Origin: Streptomyces olivochromogenes | GTDB taxonomy: Bacteria > Actinomycetota > Actinomycetes > Streptomycetales > Streptomycetaceae | Direction: 5' to 3' | Assembly: GCF_021538895.1 (NCBI RefSeq) | Contig: NZ_JADDRL010000012.1 | Location: 61,395-125,394 of the forward strand | Length of the DNA: 64,000 bases | Shown: piece after piece, positions 33,406 to 40,611 of the stretch | Position numbering within the stretch: the stretch's first letter is position 1 | How the letters are laid out: every line of letters begins with the position of its first letter | The notes under the pieces: model-generated | Databases searched by the model: none | Told to the model about the DNA's origin: nothing | Seen by the model: only the letters and a program-made list of their open reading frames with translations | Made by a program: the position numbers and the translations under genes

Positions 33406-35499
33406 ATGAACAGCGCCAACCAGTCCAGCCCGACGGACCCTCCCGACACCGGCGCGAACCCCGCGCACGCCGCGGACGCCGAGTTCGGCGACGGCCGCGG
33501 GGAGACGTTCGAGGAAGTGCGCCGACAGATCCTCGACCTCTTCCCCGGCCTGGCCGACCGCGCCCGGCACCAGGCCGGCGAGGAGGCGTTGGCGAGGCTG
33601 GAGACCGCACGCCTGCGCCTCGTGGACGGACGCTTGACCGTCCTCGTCTGCGGTGAGTTCAAGCGAGGCAAGTCAACCCTGCTCAACGCCCTGTTGGGGG
33701 AGACGACCGCTCTCTGCCCCGTCGGCACCTCGTTCACCACGAACACCGTGACCACCATCTCGTACGCACCGGAAGAACGCATCACCGTCACCCTGGAGAA
33801 CCCGGACGGAACCACCGAGGAGCGGGAGATCGGGCGCGCCGAGATCGCCCGCTACGCCACCGAGGGCGCCGGACCGTCCGGCGGCGCACGCGTCCTCTCC
33901 GTTCGGGTGCTCACCCCCAACAAGCGCCTGGCCGGCGGCTTGACGCTGGTCGACACACCGGGCGTCGGCGGCGTCCACCGGGACCACACGGCGGCGACGG
34001 CGGCCTTCCTGCCCGGGGCCGACGCGCTGCTCTTCGTCACCGATGTCCTCAAGCCACTGAGCGAGGGCGAACTGGCCTTCCTGCGGCGCGCCATGAAGGC
34101 CGCGCGCACGCTCGGGGACGCCGAGGGCCAGATCTTCGTCCTCAACAAGACGGACGCGGTACCCGACTACGACGAGATGCTGCGCAACACCGTCGACAAG
34201 CTCGTCCGTACCACCGGTGTCCCCGCCGACCGGTTGACCGTGGTGCCCGTCTCCGCCCGCGCCCGGCTCGACCACCTGGTCTCCGGGGACCCCGAAGACC
34301 TGGAGCTGAGCAACTTCGTCACCCTCCAGGACGTCCTGTGGTCGGCGCTGTCCCGACGCCGCGCCCAGGTGTTGCTCGGCGGCGCGCTCGACGCCCTGGA
34401 CGCCTGCGCCTACGCGCTGATCCGCCCCTGTGAGGCGGAGGCGGCCGCGCTGGGCGAGCACCAGGACGAGGAGCTCAGGCGCATCACCGAACAGGTGGAG
34501 GAGCAGCGGCGCCGCCTCGCCGAACTGGACGACAACACCTCCGAGTGGCGCACCTCGCTACGGGACGCCCTCACCGCGATGCACACGAAGCTGAAGCGCC
34601 ATGCACAGGACGGCCTGTCCCAGGCGTGGGCCCTCGTCAACGCCGAACACCTCTACGACGCCGCCTATCTGGAGAACCCGGACCGGCTGCTGTCGGACAT
34701 GACGCTGGAGCTCGCCCAGCTGTTGGGCACCGCGAACGAACTCGCGGCCCGCGAAGCCGCCCGTGTGGTGCGGGAGTTCACCACCTTCAACGGCCTGAAG
34801 CTCACGCCCGCGCCGATCGGCCGGGTGCCGGTCCCGCCCGTGCCGGCGTTGCCGCCGGTGGCCCGCCCCGAGGCGAAGTCGGACGCCGAACGACGCAAGC
34901 TGATCGGTTCCAGCGCGGGCCTGGCGGCGGGCAGCTCGGCCGGGGGAGCCGCCGGGTTCGCCCTCGGGGCGTTGGTGGGAACGCTGTTCATGCCGGGGAT
35001 CGGCACCGCGGCCGGGGGGCAGTGGGGAGCCTTCATCGGCTCCGCTCTGGGGGGTGTGGTCGGTACCGCGGCCGGCTACGGCAACGCGGGGCGGACTCTG
35101 GACAAGGAGCAGACCGCCGCGAAGCGGGAAGCCCTGCGCCGCGCTCTCGCGCCCCTGCGCAAGGATCAGCAGGCGCAGCTCGACCACGCGATCGCCGAGG
35201 TGGTCGCGGAGTGGAGCAACGCGGTGGCCGCAGAGCTCAACAGCCGCATCGCGCAGGCCCGCGAGACGGCCGCGAACGAGCAGGAGCGACTGAGCAAGGC
35301 CCGCGAGACGACGGCCCGCGACGCCCTCGTCCGCCGCCGCGAGCTCGACCAGGAACTGCACGAACTCGGCCGGCTCCGGCTGCGGATCGCGGCCCTTGCG
35401 GAGGAATCCGCCGGTCTCTGTCGGCCTGCTGACGCAACGTCGGTCGAAGATCCGGACTCCGCCGACGCCCCGTCCCGTCCCGACGACGAGGCCGAGTGA
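33406..35499 (+). CDS. Dynamin-like GTPase with glycine-zipper membrane segment
   Basis: A 697-residue dynamin-family protein. G1 is GEFKRGKST near residues 83-91, the switch threonine region is CPVGTSFTTNTVTT, G3 is DTPGVGG near residue 184, and G4 is NKTD near residues 247-250, so GTP binding is expected. Long coiled helices with EQVEEQRRRLAELDDN follow. Residues ~500-565 are hydrophobic and glycine-rich (GGAAGFALGALVGTLFMPG and GGVVGTAAGYG), a likely membrane-inserting paddle. More coil follows. The next gene, also a dynamin-like GTPase, starts on its last base (TGATG), as in the two-gene dynamin pairs known from many bacteria. Confidence 0.9.
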   Translation: MNSANQSSPTDPPDTGANPAHAADAEFGDGRGETFEEVRRQILDLFPGLADRARHQAGEEALARLETARLRLVDGRLTVLVCGEFKRGKSTLLNALLGETTALCPVGTSFTTNTVTTISYAPEERITVTLENPDGTTEEREIGRAEIARYATEGAGPSGGARVLSVRVLTPNKRLAGGLTLVDTPGVGGVHRDHTAATAAFLPGADALLFVTDVLKPLSEGELAFLRRAMKAARTLGDAEGQIFVLNKTDAVPDYDEMLRNTVDKLVRTTGVPADRLTVVPVSARARLDHLVSGDPEDLELSNFVTLQDVLWSALSRRRAQVLLGGALDALDACAYALIRPCEAEAAALGEHQDEELRRITEQVEEQRRRLAELDDNTSEWRTSLRDALTAMHTKLKRHAQDGLSQAWALVNAEHLYDAAYLENPDRLLSDMTLELAQLLGTANELAAREAARVVREFTTFNGLKLTPAPIGRVPVPPVPALPPVARPEAKSDAERRKLIGSSAGLAAGSSAGGAAGFALGALVGTLFMPGIGTAAGGQWGAFIGSALGGVVGTAAGYGNAGRTLDKEQTAAKREALRRALAPLRKDQQAQLDHAIAEVVAEWSNAVAAELNSRIAQARETAANEQERLSKARETTARDALVRRRELDQELHELGRLRLRIAALAEESAGLCRPADATSVEDPDSADAPSRPDDEAE

Positions 35500-37058
35500 T
35501 GCTGAAGGACCGGGCCCGGGCGGCCTTCGACCGGGCCGAGAAGCACCTGCCCGGGGAAGACCTCGCACCCGCCCGGCGCCGGCTGGAGGAGATCCGCCAG
35601 GGCTTCGAGACCCGCCTGCGGGTCGCCCTGGTGGGCCGGGTCAGCTCGGGAAAGTCGACCCTCGTCAACGCCCTGCTGGAGGAGGAACGCGTCCCCACCG
35701 GCGTGACCGAGCTGACCTTCCATGTGACCCGGCTGCGCCGAGCCGAGCGGGAGTCGCTCACCGTGCACTACCGCGACGGCCGTCCAAGTCGGCGGCGCGG
35801 TGTGGACGAGTTCCGTGAACTCGTCGTGCAGGCGCACCACGACCCCGCGCGGCAGGCCGAACTGCGTGCCGTGGACTGGCTCGACCTGGACCTCCCGAGC
35901 GCCGCCCTCGCCCGCTTCGACCTGGTGGACACCCCGGGTCTGGACTCATGGCTCGGCGAGGACTCGGCGCGGACCCTGCGGTTCCTCGGCCGTACCGGGG
36001 CCGACGTGGCCGAGGCCACGGTGGCGCACGCGAGCCGGGCCGACGCGCTGGTCCTGGTGTTCGCCTCGGGACTGGCCGAGTCCGAGGAGCGCCTGCTGGA
36101 GGACGTCACGGGCGCGGGACTGCGCAGGGTCGAACCGCTGACGGCGGTCGGCGCGCTCACGAAGGTCGAGTACTTCTGGCCGTACTGCGCCGATCCGATG
36201 GCCGAGGGACGGCGCATCGCGGACCGCCTGATGCACCACTCGGGAGGCCACCGCACCATGTTCGAACTCGTCCCGGTGGCAGGCCAGTTGGCGACGGGGG
36301 CGACCGCCGGGACGGCACAGGACGTCGCTGACCTCACCGAGTTGGCACAGGTGACGCCGTCCCTGCTCGCCACACGCGTCAGCCGCGGTCCGTACTTCGT
36401 CTCGCGCGACTACGCGGACCTGCCCGTACCGCCGCGGCGCAGGGAGGCGCTGTTCCGCCGCTACGGCGGCTACGGCATCGTCCTCGCCTGCGACCTCGTC
36501 CGCGAGGGACTCACGGACCGCGACGAGCTGCTGGGCGAACTGCGCCGCCGCAGCGGCGTGGAGCACCTGCGCGAGTTGCTCCTCGAGCACTTCGGCAACC
36601 GGGCCACCGCGGTCAAGCTGGACCGCGCCGTCCACGAGGCCCACGCACTGCCCGCCCTGGCGGCCGCCGACGCCGATGCCTGGGTGCGCTGGAGGCTGGA
36701 GGAGGCGGCCGAGGAAGTGACACGCCTGCGCCTGACCGAGCACGTGTTCCAGGAGCTGACGTTGCTGCGGCGCATCTACGACGGCTCCTTGGCCTGTACC
36801 CCGGACGAAGTCGCGGAGGTCCTGCGGGTGACGGGCGAGAAGGGCGACGCCCCCGCGCAGCGGCTCGGGTCGGCGGAGAACAGCGGGACCGACACGCTGG
36901 TACGGACCGCTCTGCGGCGGCAGGCGTACTGGGCCGGCGTGGATCTGGACGTCGCCCGGGGGCCGGAGGTGGCCGAGGCGGCCCGGACCGTGCGGCGCAG
37001 CTACGACTTGCTCCTGGACCGGATCCAGGGAGCGCGGGAGGAAAGGAAAGAACCATGA
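35499..37058 (+). CDS. Second dynamin-like GTPase of the pair
   Basis: A 519-residue GTPase. G1 is GRVSSGKST near residues 46-54, the switch region is VPTGVTELTFHVT, G3 is LVDTPGLDSW near residue 146, and G4 appears as TKVE near residue 222. The C-terminal half is helical and shows no clear membrane segment, so it may depend on the larger partner for membrane attachment. The ATG overlaps the preceding TGA by one base, and its stop overlaps the cyclase-like start (ATGA), so the three are translationally coupled. Paired dynamins usually form hetero-oligomers that tether or fuse membranes. Confidence 0.87.
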   Translation: MLKDRARAAFDRAEKHLPGEDLAPARRRLEEIRQGFETRLRVALVGRVSSGKSTLVNALLEEERVPTGVTELTFHVTRLRRAERESLTVHYRDGRPSRRRGVDEFRELVVQAHHDPARQAELRAVDWLDLDLPSAALARFDLVDTPGLDSWLGEDSARTLRFLGRTGADVAEATVAHASRADALVLVFASGLAESEERLLEDVTGAGLRRVEPLTAVGALTKVEYFWPYCADPMAEGRRIADRLMHHSGGHRTMFELVPVAGQLATGATAGTAQDVADLTELAQVTPSLLATRVSRGPYFVSRDYADLPVPPRRREALFRRYGGYGIVLACDLVREGLTDRDELLGELRRRSGVEHLRELLLEHFGNRATAVKLDRAVHEAHALPALAAADADAWVRWRLEEAAEEVTRLRLTEHVFQELTLLRRIYDGSLACTPDEVAEVLRVTGEKGDAPAQRLGSAENSGTDTLVRTALRRQAYWAGVDLDVARGPEVAEAARTVRRSYDLLLDRIQGAREERKEP

Positions 37059-38071
37059 GCCTGGTGCCCCCAGGAATCACACGGCTCGTCTTCGCCGTGG
37101 ACATCGAGAGCTTCAGCGCCCGGTTGCATCTGGAGCAGATACGGGAACAGGATCGGCTGGCCCTGGTGATGGAGCATGCCCTGGCCAACGCGGGAACCGA
37201 GGTCTTCGCCCGCCAGGAGAGCGGAGACGGCATGCTGCTGATCCTCCCGGAGGGCATCGACCAGGCGTGGGTCGTCCCGCGCCTGCTGACCGGGCTGCGC
37301 GAGGGCTTGGAGGTGGACAACCGGGGGCGCAGCGGATCCGCCCGCCTGCGGATGCGCGCGTCGGTCGGCGAGGGCACGGTGCACGTGGCCAAGAACGGCT
37401 TCGCCAGCGGGGCCGTCATCGACGTCTGCCGCCTGCTCAACTCGGGCCCCCTCAAGCAGGCGTTGCGCGACGCCCCGGACCGGGACCTCGTCACGGCCGT
37501 CACCGAACACACTTACGAGCAAGTGGTCCAGCACCACTACCCGGGGCTGGACCCCAGCCACTTCCGGCAGGTCGAGATCAACATCCCGGACAAGGGCTTC
37601 AGGCGCCGGGCCTGGATCGACGCGCCCGTGCGGGACGACCCCGAGGCGGGGAAGGACGGCCCGGGGACAGGGGGAAGGGCGCCCGTACCGAGCGGCCCCG
37701 CGGCCGTGGAGCGTGGACCGGTCGCCCGGCTCCAGTCACCCGCCGTGCCTGACAGCCCCCGGCGCTCCCCGCGACACGCGGCCCGCGAGGCACTGGACGT
37801 CGGCGTGCGCCTTGCCGAAGGCGTCTACCTCGCCAAGGAACTGGTGGGCCATCACGGCGAGGAGAACCGGCACGAGCAGCACGACAGCGGCTCGGGACGC
37901 GACTTGGGGCACGATCCGCGACACGGATCAGGGCATGGATCGGGACACGGGTCCGGACCCCACGACCACGTCCACGAGGGCGCGGAGCAGGCGGTGCACG
38001 TCGAAGACCTCCACGACACGGCCGGGGACGACTCCGACGACCTGGACGACGACATGGACGACGTCTTCTAG
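37055..38071 (+). CDS. Class III nucleotide-cyclase-like protein with His/Asp-rich tail
   Basis: A 338-residue protein. Residues 8-200 match a class III adenylyl/guanylyl cyclase homology domain: VFAVDIESFSAR carries the first metal aspartate (Asp16), ESGDGMLLILP the second (Asp58), and RASVGEGTVH plus SGAVIDVCRLLNS cover the transition-state region with Arg126. The usual asparagine three residues before that arginine is Asp123, and the purine-specifying lysine position is glutamine, so the product is uncertain or the enzyme is modified. Residues 215-338 form a disordered tail with repeated GHGSGH and Asp-rich ends that could bind metal. It closes the cluster; the cNMP-binding Crp regulator opens it. 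Confidence 0.75.
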   Translation: MSLVPPGITRLVFAVDIESFSARLHLEQIREQDRLALVMEHALANAGTEVFARQESGDGMLLILPEGIDQAWVVPRLLTGLREGLEVDNRGRSGSARLRMRASVGEGTVHVAKNGFASGAVIDVCRLLNSGPLKQALRDAPDRDLVTAVTEHTYEQVVQHHYPGLDPSHFRQVEINIPDKGFRRRAWIDAPVRDDPEAGKDGPGTGGRAPVPSGPAAVERGPVARLQSPAVPDSPRRSPRHAAREALDVGVRLAEGVYLAKELVGHHGEENRHEQHDSGSGRDLGHDPRHGSGHGSGHGSGPHDHVHEGAEQAVHVEDLHDTAGDDSDDLDDDMDDVF

Positions 38072-38339
38072 GACTCGGTGAACAGCCACATCGCCCAGGC
38101 CACGGCGTGGTACTTCAGCGCCACGATCGAACTCACCAGGCGCAGTTGACTGGCCGTCGCCTCCAGCATCCATGAAGTACTCCACCCGGGCCGCCGGGCC
38201 CGTGCCGGACATCCGCGACCTCCTCGGATACACGGCACGGGCCTGCGTCCCCGCGCCTGCGGCCGCCGCCACGAACCCCAGCCACCACGGCCACTGCCCC
38301 GTGCCCGCGACTGAGGTCATGCCCGGATTGCGCGTTGTC
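38072..38339. other. Intergenic stretch after the 25-kb cluster
   Basis: These 268 bp separate the cyclase-like gene from the convergent glpD-like gene. The cyclase frame continues in phase for 25 codons beyond its TAG to a TGA at 38147-38149, with coding-like G/C third positions (including SHIAQATAWYFSATIELT). This may be a lost C-terminal extension or a 23-aa peptide starting at GTG 38078. No clear terminator hairpin or other gene is visible. Confidence 0.35.
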
Positions 38340-39938
38340 TCAGTTCTGTCCCGCCAGGGCCTCGCCCAGGATCTCGTCGGCGGTGCGCAGAGCCTCGGCG
38401 CGGTCCTCGGGGACCAGGCCGATGCGGGTGCGCCGGTCGAGCAGATCGGCCGCGTCGAGTGCGCCCTCGTGCCGTACGGCCCAGAGCAGTTCGGCGCGGG
38501 TCACGGGGTGACCGGGCAGCACGGGTTCCTGCCCGCGGGCGTCGTGGGCGCCGAGCGTCTGGACGGCCTCGGCCTCGGTGCCGTAGCGGCGGACCAGGCG
38601 CGCGGGCGCGGCCAGGGCGGCGAGCCGGGCGGGCGCCGCGGCGCCGACGAGCGGGAGCGTGGCGGTGGGCGAGGAACCGGCCTGCAGACGGCGGGCGGTG
38701 ACGGCGGCGTCGACTGCGTCCTCGGCCATCCGCCGGTAGGTGGTGAGCTTGCCGCCGACCACGGTGACCACGCCGTCCGGTGACGTCAGGACCGCGTGCC
38801 GGCGGGAGATGTCGGCGGTCCGGGACGGTTCGCCGGAGCCCTCCGGGGTGGTGTCCAGCAGGGGCCGCAGACCGGCGAAGGCGCCCACGACGTCGTCGCG
38901 GTGGACCGGGGCGTCCAGGACGGAACCGAGGACGTCGAGCAGGAAGCCGATGTCGGTCTCCGGTACCTCCGGCACGTCGGGGACGGGACCGTCGACCGGT
39001 TCGTCGGTGAGCCCGACGTACACCCGGCCGTCCCCCTGCGGCAGGACGAGCACGAAGCGGTTGGTCTCGCCGGGGATCGGTATGTGCAGCCCGGCGGGCA
39101 GGGAGCCCAGCCGTTCGGCGCGCAGCACGAGATGGGTGCCCCGGGAGGGCCGGATCCGGATGCCGTCGATCAGCTCGCCCGCCCACACGCCGGAGGCGTT
39201 GATCACGGCCCGGGCCCTGATCTCGCCCTCCTCGCCGGTGAGTTCGTCGCGGACGCGGGCGCCGGACCCAGTCAGCTCCAGCGCCCTGACGCGGGTGAGG
39301 ATCCGCGCGCCGCGTGCGGCCGCGGTGCGGGCGAGGGCGGTCACCAGGCGGGCGTCGTCGGTGAGCCGGCCGTCCCAGGACAGCAGGCCGCCGCGCAGTC
39401 CGTCGGTGCGCAGGGCCGGGGCCAGGTGGCGGGTCTCGGCGGTGGACAGCCGGCGCGGGCGGGGCAGGGTGGCGCGGGCCGTGCGCGCGGCCAGTCGCAG
39501 GGTGTCGCCGGCCCGGAACCCGGCCCAGGCCAGGGCCGCCTGGGCGCGCGGGACCAGCGGGGTCAGGGGGAGGACGAACGGCTGGGCGGCCACCAGGTGG
39601 GGTGCGGTGCGCTCCATCAGCACCCCTCGTTCGACGGCGCTCTCGTGGGCGACGTCGAGCTGTCCGGAGGCCAGGTAGCGCAGCCCGCCGTGGATCAGCT
39701 TCGAGCTCCAGCGGGAGGTGCCGAAGGCGAGGTCGTGGGCGTCGATCGCGGCGACGGTCAGTCCGCGCGCGGCGGCGTCGAGGGCGGCACCGGCGCCGGT
39801 GGCGCCGAGTCCGACGACCAGGACGTCCACCTCCGCTCCGCCGACGGTCTTGGCCAGTTCGCGCGTGCGGCGCGCGGCGGACAGCGAGGAGCCGGGGACG
39901 GGGCCGGCTGCGTGGGCCGGGCTGCTGGTGGGGCTCAT
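38340..39938 (-). CDS. glpD: FAD-dependent glycerol-3-phosphate dehydrogenase
   Basis: A 532-residue respiratory-type glycerol-3-phosphate dehydrogenase that oxidises glycerol-3-phosphate to DHAP and passes electrons to quinone at the membrane. Visible are the FAD-binding VDVLVVGLGATGAGAALDAA, the family signature FGTSRWSSKLIHGGLRYL, NASGVWAG, GTHLVLRAERLG, VYVGLTDEPVDGPV, GLRPLLD and GGKLTTYRRMAEDAV, with the C-terminal domain present. Length fits GlpD. ATG 39938 overlaps the TGA of the upstream TetR gene (ATGA), so the much longer shadow frame is rejected. It forms an operon with that TetR regulator and diverges from a lipid-type oxidase. Streptomyces often has several GlpD paralogues. Confidence 0.93.
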   Translation of the reverse strand: MSPTSSPAHAAGPVPGSSLSAARRTRELAKTVGGAEVDVLVVGLGATGAGAALDAAARGLTVAAIDAHDLAFGTSRWSSKLIHGGLRYLASGQLDVAHESAVERGVLMERTAPHLVAAQPFVLPLTPLVPRAQAALAWAGFRAGDTLRLAARTARATLPRPRRLSTAETRHLAPALRTDGLRGGLLSWDGRLTDDARLVTALARTAAARGARILTRVRALELTGSGARVRDELTGEEGEIRARAVINASGVWAGELIDGIRIRPSRGTHLVLRAERLGSLPAGLHIPIPGETNRFVLVLPQGDGRVYVGLTDEPVDGPVPDVPEVPETDIGFLLDVLGSVLDAPVHRDDVVGAFAGLRPLLDTTPEGSGEPSRTADISRRHAVLTSPDGVVTVVGGKLTTYRRMAEDAVDAAVTARRLQAGSSPTATLPLVGAAAPARLAALAAPARLVRRYGTEAEAVQTLGAHDARGQEPVLPGHPVTRAELLWAVRHEGALDAADLLDRRTRIGLVPEDRAEALRTADEILGEALAGQN

Positions 39939-40534
39939 GGGGTGAGGGTCCTCTCCAGGATGGTCCGCAGCTCCGCGAGGAAGGCGGCGGTGGTCAGGTC
40001 CGGGTCGTCCTCGTCGGTCATGGTCCGCAGCGACAGGGTGAAGGACTGGACGATCAGCAGCAGGGACCGCGCCTGCAGGTGGGGGTGGCCGGCGCGCACC
40101 GATCCGTCGGCGTGACCGTCGCGCAGTCCGCTGGTCAGCAGGTCCAGGAGCGCGTCCTGGCTGGCCCCGCGGCGGTCCAGCACGTAGGGGAGGAGCAGTT
40201 CGGGGTCGACGTCGACGATCTTGCCGAAGAGCGGGTGGGCGCGGAACGCCTCCACCCCGGCCACGAGCCCCTCGACGATCGTGTCGCGCGCCGAGCGGTC
40301 CGGCCCGGCCTCGGGCATGGCACGCAGGGCCACCCCGACCCACTCACGCGTCATGAGGTCGCCGACGAGGGTGCGCACGTCCGGCCAGCGCCGGTAGAGC
40401 GTCATGCGCGAGACACCGGCGCGGCGGGCCACGTCGGTCAGGGTGGTGCGGCGGACGCCGACGGCCAGGACGCAGTCGCGCACCGCGTCGAGCACCGGAT
40501 CGCTGTCCTCATGGTTGTGACGAATAGGCGTCAT
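39935..40534 (-). CDS. TetR-family transcriptional regulator
   Basis: A 199-residue TetR regulator. The N-terminal helix-turn-helix reads VGVRRTTLTDVARRAGVSRMTLYRRWPDVRTLVGDL, textbook for the family. The C-terminal helices form the ligand/dimer domain. ATG 40534 is chosen because the upstream extension to 40657 runs antisense into the divergent oxidase gene and lacks conserved features. A tandem GTGTAAC repeat lies immediately upstream. It is translationally coupled to glpD and divergent from the alkyl-DHAP-synthase-like gene, so it probably controls both directions in response to a lipid or glycerol-derived ligand (inference). Confidence 0.9.
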   Translation of the reverse strand: MTPIRHNHEDSDPVLDAVRDCVLAVGVRRTTLTDVARRAGVSRMTLYRRWPDVRTLVGDLMTREWVGVALRAMPEAGPDRSARDTIVEGLVAGVEAFRAHPLFGKIVDVDPELLLPYVLDRRGASQDALLDLLTSGLRDGHADGSVRAGHPHLQARSLLLIVQSFTLSLRTMTDEDDPDLTTAAFLAELRTILERTLTP

Positions 40535-40549
40535 GTGTAACAGTGTAAC
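40535..40549. promoter_or_regulatory. Tandem GTGTAAC repeat, candidate TetR operator
   Basis: GTGTAAC occurs at 40535-40541 and again at 40543-40549, directly at the TetR start and within the divergent promoter region. Read on the other strand this is GTTACAC twice with an 8-bp period, a pattern seen in TetR-family operators. It would allow autorepression and control of the divergent oxidase gene. Confidence 0.5.
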
Positions 40550-40611
40550 GCCCTTGCGGCGGCGCCCGGCAGACGGGCACGGCGCGGAAACGAGCGATGA
40601 GGACAACCGCC

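Noticed and set aside
37900..37975. GGACACGGATC-type repeats near the end of the cluster
   Set aside because: They encode the Gly-His-rich tail of the cyclase-like protein, not an independent repeat element.
38172..38783. Possible + strand gene after the cyclase-like gene
   Set aside because: Most of it is antisense to glpD, no ribosome-binding site is present, and the translation has no protein-like features.
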